From Ghiorsea sp. (GTDB lineage: Bacteria > Pseudomonadota > Zetaproteobacteria > Mariprofundales > Mariprofundaceae), in contig JALUNK010000111.1 of assembly GCA_027055255.1 (NCBI GenBank), forward strand, positions 1-32,364: DNA of 32,364 bases, read 5' to 3'. Position numbers and translations under genes: made by a program. The notes below the pieces were generated by a model. The model did not search any database and was not told the DNA's origin. It saw only the letters and a program-made list of their open reading frames with translations. The stretch's first letter is position 1; each line of letters opens with the position of its first letter. This document shows, one piece after another, positions 15,248 through 22,550 of this stretch.

Positions 15248-17465
15248 TGTGACCTACATCCTCTGCCGAACGCGACAATACTTGGCGCACACCTCCTGCA
15301 CCCGGTGGTGTAACCAATCCATCACGTTCCATTTGTTCTACAATTCGACTGGCTCGGTTATAACCAATGCGTAAATATCGCTGTACCATAGATACAGAAC
15401 ATTTGCCCTTATCAGCAATTAAGTCTGCGGCTTCATTGTATTTTTCATCTTTCTCATCGCTTAAATCATCACTCTCTGAGGCATCATCATCCAGCGATGT
15501 TGCAAACACTTCCATACGATACTCAGGTTCACCTTGTTTCTTAAGGTGCTCAACCATATCCATCACTTCTTGGTCGTCTACAAATGCGCCGTGCACACGG
15601 TGAACATCCCTACCCAAGTTAGAAAAAAGAGCATCCCCATGCCCAAGCAATTGTTCTGCACCCATCTGGTCTAAGATGGTACGCGAATCAATTTTAGATG
15701 ACACCTGAAAGGCTAAACGGCTGGGTAAATTTGCCTTAATCAAACCTGTAATCACATCTACTGAGGGTCGCTGTGTTGCCAAAATAAGATGCAAACCAGC
15801 TGCCCGTGCCTTTTGCGCTAAGCGACAAATAGATTGCTCCACCTCTTTGCCCGCCACCATCATCAGGTCAGCAAGTTCATCAATTAAAATGACAATAAAG
15901 GGCATATGTTCAGCGGTTTCACCTTCTATACCATCTTTTTTGTTTTTCTCGGCAAGCTTATTAAAGCTTGCGATATTACGCACCCGCGTTTCAGACATTA
16001 ACCGATAGCGGCGCTCCATTTCATACACTGCCCATGCCAAAGCCTTGGCAGCCTTATTGGGGTTGGTGACTACAGGTACGAGCAAGTGCGGAATATCATC
16101 ATACATGGATAACTCCAACATCTTAGGGTCAACCATAATCAAACGCAGATCTTTAGGTGCATATTTCATCAATAGCGAGCAAATCATGGTATTTACTGAT
16201 ACAGATTTACCCGAACCTGTTGTTCCTGCCACAAGAAGATGTGGCATTTTTGCCAAGTCTGCCACCACAGGTTGCCCTGCAATATCGACACCCAACGCCA
16301 TGGGAAGAATATGTTTCTTGTCGGCAAAGTTTTTACTGGCAAGAACCTGCCGCATAAAGACCATTTCCCGTTCTTCATTGGGAAGCTCAATACCAATCGC
16401 ATTTTTACCAGGAATATTACCTGCGACTCGAATACTACTTGCTGCCATAGAGCGCGCCAAATCATCTTGCAACGCCACCACTTTCGACACCTTAGTCCCC
16501 GCCGCTAAGGCAAATTCAAATTGAATCACCACAGGACCAGGTTTCACTGCAACCACTTCACCTTCAACACGGTAATCCAAAAGCTTTTTCTCAAGCATAC
16601 GCGACATGGCTTGAAGCACATCTTCGCCATATGTTTTCATTTCACCTTGATGTTCCTTGAAAATTTTAAGCGGTGGTAATTCAAACTCACCGTCACGTTT
16701 GCCCAAATCAAGGGAAGGTTGGTGTTCTTCTATTTTAATCCGCTCAGCAACCTCAACCTTTTCAGGTTGAATAATTTTAGGCTCTGACTTTTGAATATGC
16801 ACAGGACGTTTCTTTTTTTCTTCAACCCTAGCTTCTCTAGCTTCAACCCGCTCTTGTTTTTCCTTCACCTGATTGGCAACTTTTCCTTTGAGCGATTGAA
16901 TAAACAGCAAGCCTTGTTTACCTAACCAAAGCAAACCCTGAAACAGTCTTTGCATGACCATCAGAAGAGACACATGTGATGCCACAATAAAACTACTCAA
17001 TAACATCGTTATCAACACTAGGTTTCGTCCGAGCTCATACAATGTGCTGGTTAAACTTTGGGCAAATAAGTAACCCAGTGCCCCACCCGCACCTGCTGGC
17101 AACTGTGTTTCACCCCAAAGGGATGCAAACAAGGCAGAAATTGCCAACATAAATGGCAACCAAAACAGAGCTGTCCAATCACCAAAAAATGGGCGCTTTT
17201 CAAATGCTATGCGATAAGCAATCAATGCACCCAATGCCACCAATAAGTATGCAGCATAACCAAACAACTGCATCAAAACATCTGATACATATGCACCCAC
17301 AATACCCATCATATTTTCAGGCATCGCATCAGTCGTGTTATTAAAAGATGGGTCCTCAGAGGAATAGTTAAACAACGACAAAGCCAATAACACCACAACC
17401 GCAAGCAGCAAAAATGCTAACGATTCACGCCACATGGTTTTAGGATTTAACACATTCAAACTCAA
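15240..17465 (-). CDS. ftsK: DNA translocase FtsK
   Basis: A 741-residue, compact FtsK. Four to five N-terminal transmembrane helices (about 13-32, 60-85, 98-118, 145-175) are followed by a charged linker rich in Lys/Glu (about 195-265), shorter than in E. coli. The motor domain has Walker A AGTTGSGKS (413-421), Walker B FIVILIDELADLM, and RLAQKARAAGLHLILATQRP. The C-terminal gamma winged helix (about 670-741) includes MVQRYLRIGYNRASRIVEQM, which would read KOPS-like DNA polarity and activate XerCD. FtsK anchors at the septum and pumps chromosome dimers during division. The TTG start at 17465 lies eight bases after a perfect GGAGG placed within the end of rnj, and only 3 bases separate it from the rnj stop. 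Confidence 0.96.
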   Translation of the reverse strand: MSLNVLNPKTMWRESLAFLLLAVVVLLALSLFNYSSEDPSFNNTTDAMPENMMGIVGAYVSDVLMQLFGYAAYLLVALGALIAYRIAFEKRPFFGDWTALFWLPFMLAISALFASLWGETQLPAGAGGALGYLFAQSLTSTLYELGRNLVLITMLLSSFIVASHVSLLMVMQRLFQGLLWLGKQGLLFIQSLKGKVANQVKEKQERVEAREARVEEKKKRPVHIQKSEPKIIQPEKVEVAERIKIEEHQPSLDLGKRDGEFELPPLKIFKEHQGEMKTYGEDVLQAMSRMLEKKLLDYRVEGEVVAVKPGPVVIQFEFALAAGTKVSKVVALQDDLARSMAASSIRVAGNIPGKNAIGIELPNEEREMVFMRQVLASKNFADKKHILPMALGVDIAGQPVVADLAKMPHLLVAGTTGSGKSVSVNTMICSLLMKYAPKDLRLIMVDPKMLELSMYDDIPHLLVPVVTNPNKAAKALAWAVYEMERRYRLMSETRVRNIASFNKLAEKNKKDGIEGETAEHMPFIVILIDELADLMMVAGKEVEQSICRLAQKARAAGLHLILATQRPSVDVITGLIKANLPSRLAFQVSSKIDSRTILDQMGAEQLLGHGDALFSNLGRDVHRVHGAFVDDQEVMDMVEHLKKQGEPEYRMEVFATSLDDDASESDDLSDEKDEKYNEAADLIADKGKCSVSMVQRYLRIGYNRASRIVEQMERDGLVTPPGAGGVRQVLSRSAEDVGHID

Positions 17466-17468
17466 GCC

Positions 17469-19139
17469 TTAAACCTCCAATATTGTGGTTAATACCATTG
17501 GTCTGCGACCCAATCTTTTTTTGCACCATCGGCGCACAAATAGCCGAACTTCTTCTTTGGCAGCATCCATATCTGCCAGTATTTCCTGGCTCAAACCTTC
17601 AAGGTGGACACGCAAACTTGCTGCTGCCTGTTCAAAAGTTTCTTCAGATACTTCATCATTCAAAACACCACGTGTCAAAAGTTCTGGTTCACCCAAAACT
17701 TGCCCACTGTGTTGATCAATCAAAACAACCGCTGTGATAATCCCTTCATCCGCCAAGGAGCGTCTATCCTTGAGCACAGCATAATCAAGTTCATCACGCC
17801 CAGAATCATCTACAAACACCGCACCCGAATGAAATTGTGCACCATGTTTGATGCCACTTTCTGTAACCTCAACACTATGTCCATTCTCAGCAATAATCGT
17901 GTTCTCATAAGCAACATTGGTATTCACCGCCAAGTGCTGGTGTTCCACCAAATTGCGGTATTCGCCATGTACAGGGTACATATACTTAGGACGCGTCAAT
18001 TGAATCATCGTTTTAAGCTCATGTGCTTGAGCATGCCCTGACACATGTAAATGAGCCTGTCCTGCATGAAGCACTCGCGCTCCGCGTCGATAAATATGGT
18101 TAAACAAACCTGCAATCAAGCGTTCATTACCTGGAATTGAAGATGATGAGAAAATAACCAAGTCACCCACGCCCAAATGAAGCTTTGGAAAATGATCTTG
18201 TGCAATACGCGACAATGCGGCTCGCCATTCACCTTGCGAGCCTGTCGCCACAATCAATAGCTCACTATCGGGAATGCCTTCTGTTTTCTTGATATTCACA
18301 ATTTTGTTATCGGGCAAAGACAAACGCCCCAATAACCTAGTGATTTCAACATTCTTTTCCAAGCTTCGACCTGCAAAAGCAACCTTTCGCCCACAAGCAA
18401 GTGCTGCATCCACAATTTGTTGAATCCTAAACATATTGGATGAGAAGGTTGAAACAATAACTTTACCTGAACACTGCGAAATAGCCTGCTTTAAAGGCGC
18501 TCCCACACTGGCTTCACTAGGGCTAGTGCCGCTTCGTGGTGAATTGGTTGAGTCTGAACATAAAAGCAATACACCTTCATCACCAAGTTTGGCAAAGCGA
18601 TGTAATGCAGTGGAACGTCCATCAAGAGGAGATGGATCAAACTTAAAGTCACCTGTATGAATAATCGCACCCAACGGGGTATGAATCGCAATGGAAACAG
18701 CATCCATAATTGAATGTGTCACAGGAATGGCTTCAACCTGAAAAGAGCCCACTTGCGTTAACGTTCCATCTTCAGGTAGGTCATGTAGTTCTGGTTTATA
18801 ACTCGTTTCAGCCATCTTATGTTTGACCAAAGCCAAGGTGATGGGCGTTCCCCAAACGGGAAGCTTAAGCTTAGGCAAAATAAAAGGAAGACCACCAATG
18901 TGATCTTCATGACCATGCGTAAGCACAATCCCATGAATCTTTAACCCCAGCTCATTTAAAGCTGAAATGTCAGGAATAGTAATATTGATGCCGTGTTGTC
19001 CAGCATCAGGAAAACCCAGCCCAATATCTACAATAATGGCTTCATCATCAACAGCATAAACCATCATGTTTTTACCAAATTCGCCAACGCCACCAAAGGG
19101 GAAACAACGAATCACAGGGCTGACCTCAACCTTTGACAC
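17469..19139 (-). CDS. rnj: Ribonuclease J
   Basis: A 556-residue metallo-beta-lactamase/beta-CASP RNase of full usual length. The N-terminus has RCFPFGGVGEFGKNMM and the zinc motif HGHEDH (75-80). Further markers are PVTHSIMDAVSIAI, IIHTGDFKFDP, CSDSTNSPRSG, the beta-CASP piece VIVSTFSSNMFRIQQ, SGHAQAHEL and PVHGEYRNL. RNase J is a 5'-3' exonuclease and endonuclease in mRNA decay and rRNA maturation, frequent in Firmicutes, alphaproteobacteria and some other groups but absent from E. coli. The start is GTG at 19139, overlapping the pyrE stop (TAGTG), with GAGG about nine bases upstream. It lies in the translation-factor cluster, where many genomes carry pnp. Confidence 0.95.
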   Translation of the reverse strand: MSKVEVSPVIRCFPFGGVGEFGKNMMVYAVDDEAIIVDIGLGFPDAGQHGINITIPDISALNELGLKIHGIVLTHGHEDHIGGLPFILPKLKLPVWGTPITLALVKHKMAETSYKPELHDLPEDGTLTQVGSFQVEAIPVTHSIMDAVSIAIHTPLGAIIHTGDFKFDPSPLDGRSTALHRFAKLGDEGVLLLCSDSTNSPRSGTSPSEASVGAPLKQAISQCSGKVIVSTFSSNMFRIQQIVDAALACGRKVAFAGRSLEKNVEITRLLGRLSLPDNKIVNIKKTEGIPDSELLIVATGSQGEWRAALSRIAQDHFPKLHLGVGDLVIFSSSSIPGNERLIAGLFNHIYRRGARVLHAGQAHLHVSGHAQAHELKTMIQLTRPKYMYPVHGEYRNLVEHQHLAVNTNVAYENTIIAENGHSVEVTESGIKHGAQFHSGAVFVDDSGRDELDYAVLKDRRSLADEGIITAVVLIDQHSGQVLGEPELLTRGVLNDEVSEETFEQAAASLRVHLEGLSQEILADMDAAKEEVRLFVRRWCKKRLGRRPMVLTTILEV

Positions 19140-19717
19140 TAAGCGTTACCTCGGCTACCGGGTTTGATAGCGGCGGTGCCTTCTTTACACATCGGACATG
19201 CACTAGCATCAAAGGTTTCAACATCCAAATGAATCACGGTATGATGAGGAATATCAAAACGACCTTCTTGTTTTGGTGCCCTATCTACAACTGCCAGCAC
19301 CGTCATTGGTTTACCACCAAACTCACGTACCACTTCAATACATTCACGCACTGAACCACCTGTTGTAATCACATCTTCAACCACCAAAAGTTTAGCACCT
19401 TTAGGAATGGAGAAGCCTCGACGCATTTGCATTTCGCCTTCTTTACGCTCTGTAAAAATAAATGGTTTATTGAGTTGGCGTGCTACTTCTTGCCCAATGA
19501 CCAACCCGCCAATAGCAGGTGAAACGACCATGTCATAGTCATCAGCGTCAATCGTTTTGACGAGCTCCGTTGCCAAAGCCGTAGCATTGCTTGGGTGCAT
19601 CAAGACCAATGCTGATTGCAAGTAACGTGCTGAATGTTTACCACTTGAAAGTACAAAGTGCCCATGAAGCAACGCACCTGCATCTTCATACATTTGAAGC
19701 ATATCTTGTTCTGTCAC
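19139..19717 (-). CDS. pyrE: Orotate phosphoribosyltransferase
   Basis: A 192-residue enzyme that joins orotate and PRPP to give orotidine 5'-phosphate in pyrimidine synthesis. The PRPP-binding motif is VVEDVITTGGS (112-122). The catalytic flexible loop contains RKEGEMQMRRGF, and GHFVLSSGKHSARYLQ is the N-terminal substrate region. The C-terminal CPMCKEGTAAIKPGSRG piece belongs to the clade of PyrE with a CxxC tail. The start is GTG at 19717, with AGGAG eight bases upstream, 3 bases after the cyclophilin stop. It is the only pyrimidine gene in view. Confidence 0.95.
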   Translation of the reverse strand: MTEQDMLQMYEDAGALLHGHFVLSSGKHSARYLQSALVLMHPSNATALATELVKTIDADDYDMVVSPAIGGLVIGQEVARQLNKPFIFTERKEGEMQMRRGFSIPKGAKLLVVEDVITTGGSVRECIEVVREFGGKPMTVLAVVDRAPKQEGRFDIPHHTVIHLDVETFDASACPMCKEGTAAIKPGSRGNA

Positions 19718-19720
19718 GAT

Positions 19721-20296
19721 TTACTCTCCTGCGTCTACAAGTGTCATTTTAATAATCTTGCTTCCATTATGCAGTTGATCAACATATTCCATGCCACCCG
19801 TAACTTGCCCGAAAATTGTATATTGGCCATCCAAATGAGGCTGTGGACCATAACAAATATAAAATTGGCTTCCCGCTGAGTCAGGGTCTGAAGAACGCGC
19901 CATAGCTAACGTGCCACGCACATGTTTCTTATCATTAAACTCAGCTTTTAAATTATAACCAGGGCCACCCATACCTGTTCCATCAGGGTCGCCACCTTGT
20001 GCCATAAAACCTGGAATCACACGGTGAAACGTGAGCCCATCATAAAAACCTTTTTCGACTAACTTCTTAAATGCTTCAACAGTTTGAGGGGCAACATCAG
20101 GATATAACTCTATCGTTATCGTTCCCGTTTCCAGCTCTGCTTTGATCATATTATTTTCACTCATTTGATGCTCCTTACTTTGTATATTTTTTTCTGAAAC
20201 TAAAAATGGGTTGCCCGTTGCGCTCATTTGAGTCATACCCAATGTCGCCAAAGCAATACCCGCTATAAAACCTAACACTAAACTTTTTGCATTCAT
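19721..20296 (-). CDS. Cyclophilin-type peptidyl-prolyl isomerase, with two start sites
   Basis: A 191-residue cyclophilin. The catalytic core is FHRVIPGFMAQGGDPDGTG (Arg of FHR is the isomerase residue), with MARSSDPDSAGSQFYI and LDGQYTIFGQV further on. It catalyses proline cis-trans isomerisation. The long form (ATG 20296, AGGAG eight bases upstream, ATGA overlap with truB) has a hydrophobic N-terminus (LVLGFIAGIALATLG, about 6-20) that would act as a signal peptide or membrane anchor and place the domain in the periplasm. Met45 (20164) has its own AAGGAG six bases upstream and starts exactly at the cyclophilin domain, giving a 147-residue cytoplasmic form the size of PpiB. Both may be made. 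Followed by pyrE after 3 bases. Confidence 0.93.
   Translation of the reverse strand: MNAKSLVLGFIAGIALATLGMTQMSATGNPFLVSEKNIQSKEHQMSENNMIKAELETGTITIELYPDVAPQTVEAFKKLVEKGFYDGLTFHRVIPGFMAQGGDPDGTGMGGPGYNLKAEFNDKKHVRGTLAMARSSDPDSAGSQFYICYGPQPHLDGQYTIFGQVTGGMEYVDQLHNGSKIIKMTLVDAGE
20162..20176 (-). promoter_or_regulatory. Internal ribosome-binding site and ATG in the cyclophilin gene
   Basis: Read on the - strand, AAGGAG (20176-20171) is followed by six bases and ATG (20164-20162), then codons for SENNMIKAELE. This is as good as the site at the annotated upstream start, and it lies between the N-terminal hydrophobic segment and the catalytic domain. It would give a protein without the export sequence. 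Confidence 0.6.
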
Positions 20297-21222
20297 TTCA
20301 TTTTCTCCTGCGCACTGGGTAAAACACGTACGGGTTGCAACACTTGTTTAACCCCATCATACGTCGCCGTACCTAGTACTTGTTCACCAAATGATACGCA
20401 GCATAATGCTTGATCAGGCACATCAAAAGGCATAGACAAACGTTGCCCTTGTACAAACCGTTTTGCTTCAACCTTATCCAGCAAAACCATAGACAAATCA
20501 CGCAACCAAGTTTGTATCGGGAGAATACACGCTTCTTTCTTTTCTTCCAGTTCTTCAAGGTTTACCATCATCTCTTTTGACCAACCACCCGTGCTACTAC
20601 GATGCAACATCGTTACACACCCACCATAACCTAAGGCTACACCAATATCCCTTGCTAAAGAGCGAATATATGTGCCTTTACTGCATTCAACAGCCAAACT
20701 CACTAAACTCCCATTCATTTCTAATAAACGAATCGCTTGAATAGTCACCTTGCGCGCTTGAAGCTGCACATCTTGCCCCTGCCTTGCCAGACTATGCGCT
20801 CGCTTACCCTCCACACGAATAGCTGAAAATGATGGCGGAATCTGTTCTATTTCACCTTCAAACTGCTTCAGCACTTCGAGAAGTTTATCTTGGTTCAACG
20901 CCACATTTTCAAATGTTTCTGTAATTTTTCCTTCCAAATCCAAGGTGTCTGTCTGAAGGGATAAGTCGAATGTAACTTCGTAACCTTTATTTGCGCTTAA
21001 GCCCATATCTGAAAAACGAGTAGCATCACCAATCAATATGGGAAGCATACCTGTCGCTAATGGGTCAAGTGTGCCTGTATGTCCAGCTTTAGGGCGCTGT
21101 TTTCGGTTTTTTTGTTCGGGTCTAGAAAATAGACGAATCACATGATTCACTGCTTTACGAGAGGTCCAGCCTTTGGGTTTGTTAAAAAAAAGAACACCGC
21201 ATGGGTGTATATTTTTATTCAT
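20293..21222 (-). CDS. truB: tRNA pseudouridine(55) synthase TruB
   Basis: A 309-residue enzyme that makes pseudouridine 55 in the T-loop of tRNAs. N-terminal GVLFFNKPKGWTSRKAVNHV and the catalytic motif GHTGTLDPLATGMLP (Asp53) are diagnostic. Further on are KGYEVTFDLSLQTDTLD, IPPSFSAIRVEGKRAHSLAR and CSKGTYIRSLARDIG. A short PUA-like C-terminal region follows. The ATG overlaps the stop of the DHH phosphoesterase gene (ATGA), and the gene overlaps the cyclophilin gene by four bases. Usually rpsO and pnp follow truB; here they do not. Confidence 0.96.
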   Translation of the reverse strand: MNKNIHPCGVLFFNKPKGWTSRKAVNHVIRLFSRPEQKNRKQRPKAGHTGTLDPLATGMLPILIGDATRFSDMGLSANKGYEVTFDLSLQTDTLDLEGKITETFENVALNQDKLLEVLKQFEGEIEQIPPSFSAIRVEGKRAHSLARQGQDVQLQARKVTIQAIRLLEMNGSLVSLAVECSKGTYIRSLARDIGVALGYGGCVTMLHRSSTGGWSKEMMVNLEELEEKKEACILPIQTWLRDLSMVLLDKVEAKRFVQGQRLSMPFDVPDQALCCVSFGEQVLGTATYDGVKQVLQPVRVLPSAQEKMK

Positions 21223-22199
21223 GCTTTAAAAACATCACCGACAACTTTGGCAACTTTGGCATACACTTCTTCTAAGCTTCCAGAAACGGCACAGCCTGCA
21301 GCGTATTTATGCCCACCACCACCCAATTGAGCAGCCACTGAACCAACATCTTTACCTGATTTACCCCGAAAGCTTACTTTCCAGCGATTGCCTCGCTCGG
21401 GACGAATAAATACAACGATCTCAACACCATCAATACTGCGGCTAACATCTATAAAACCTTCACTGTCTTCATGGTTAGCACCTGTTTCATCCTGCATGTC
21501 TTGTGTCACATGCATCCAAGCTGAGCGACCTTCATGTTGAATGGATAGTGTTTGTAGTGCTAAAGTAAGCAAAGAAAGCCTTGCCAAAGGCTGGCTATTA
21601 TAAATTGCATTGGCAGCTTCTTCAGGTTTTGCACCTGCTTCAATCAATTCCGCAGTCATACGGTGTACATCTGCATTTACTCTGTCCAACTGAAAGCTTG
21701 CCGTATCCGTTAAAACTGCTGCATAAATTGCTGTTGCACTTTCTTTAGACAAGTTTTGTCCCAAATGCTGAATAAGGTCAAATATCATTGCACCTGTAGC
21801 ACAATAATCAGCGTTCACCACATTGATGTCTGCATAATTAGGGTTGCTTGCATGGTGGTCAATATTGATAAATGTTTTTCCCTCAAACAGAGCATCAGGA
21901 AATCCCAAACGTGATTTGGCACCAGCATCCAAAGCAACAATAGTATCTACAGTTGAAACATCGGGATTCTCTCCAACTTGGATGCTCTCTGCAGCTGGTA
22001 GATATTGGCAAATGCGTGGCACAACATCACAGTTCAGCATCGAAACGCGAATACCCATATTTTGCAACGCATGAAACAGTGCAAGTTCCGAACCAATGCC
22101 GTCCGCATCTGAGTTGCAATGTGTGGTTAACATCACGTGTTTAGCACATTTTAATTGTACAACAACAGGTTGCCACTGTTCCTTAGGAAATAAAATCAC
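21219..22199 (-). CDS. nrnA: DHH-DHHA1 phosphoesterase, NrnA-like (oligoribonuclease / pAp phosphatase)
   Basis: A 326-residue DHH-family hydrolase. The metal motif I is HCNSDADGIGS (H27, D31, D33), motif II is IVALDAG (Asp91), and the DHH triad is INIDHHASNP (114-116). The C-terminal DHHA1 domain ends in QLGGGGHKYAAGC (around 291-303), which binds the substrate phosphate. NrnA proteins degrade nano-RNAs of two to five nucleotides and dephosphorylate 3'-phosphoadenosine 5'-phosphate; some relatives hydrolyse c-di-AMP or pGpG. The start is GTG at 22199, overlapping the rbfA stop as GTGA. The position between rbfA and truB is the common nrnA location in genomes lacking orn. The exact activity is inferred. 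Confidence 0.9.
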   Translation of the reverse strand: MILFPKEQWQPVVVQLKCAKHVMLTTHCNSDADGIGSELALFHALQNMGIRVSMLNCDVVPRICQYLPAAESIQVGENPDVSTVDTIVALDAGAKSRLGFPDALFEGKTFINIDHHASNPNYADINVVNADYCATGAMIFDLIQHLGQNLSKESATAIYAAVLTDTASFQLDRVNADVHRMTAELIEAGAKPEEAANAIYNSQPLARLSLLTLALQTLSIQHEGRSAWMHVTQDMQDETGANHEDSEGFIDVSRSIDGVEIVVFIRPERGNRWKVSFRGKSGKDVGSVAAQLGGGGHKYAAGCAVSGSLEEVYAKVAKVVGDVFKA

Positions 22200-22546
22200 G
22201 TGTTTTTAATACTTTCCATGGTGTCCATCACACCATGCGCTTTATCAAGCGCATCATCCCAACGAAAAATAAGTTCAGGCAAGCGTTTTTTAGGCATAGC
22301 TTTACGCAGCAAATGGGACAAATGTGGGCTTAACCGGTTTAACCGTTTAACACACTCTTTCTCATCCACAGGCAGCATGCTATGCACATAAGCAATAGCA
22401 TGACCTCGCGCATCAGTTAAATCCAAACGTGTTAAACTTATGCCCAACAACATGGGATCATCGATATCACGTTGCAGCAATGTTGTTAACAAACGGTAAA
22501 AATCCGTTTGGAACCGACTTAAAGCAGGTGACTTGGCTGATTTCAT
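22196..22546 (-). CDS. rbfA: 30S ribosome-binding factor RbfA
   Basis: A KH-fold factor of about 116 residues, needed for late 30S maturation and cold adaptation. The family pattern is visible: ALSRFQTDFYRLLTTLLQRD, DDPMLLGISLTRLDLTDARG, AIAYVHSM and the C-terminal RLPELIFRWDDALDKAHGV. I chose ATG at 22546, five bases beyond the infB stop. A TTG at 22576 would overlap infB by 26 bases and add ten residues that the family does not need. Neither has a clear ribosome-binding site. It overlaps the nrnA-like gene by four bases. Confidence 0.88.
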   Translation of the reverse strand: MKSAKSPALSRFQTDFYRLLTTLLQRDIDDPMLLGISLTRLDLTDARGHAIAYVHSMLPVDEKECVKRLNRLSPHLSHLLRKAMPKKRLPELIFRWDDALDKAHGVMDTMESIKNT

Positions 22547-22550
22547 CGAT

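Noticed and set aside
17604-18041. 145-codon open frame on the + strand
   Set aside because: Antisense to rnj; no start context or recognisable domain.
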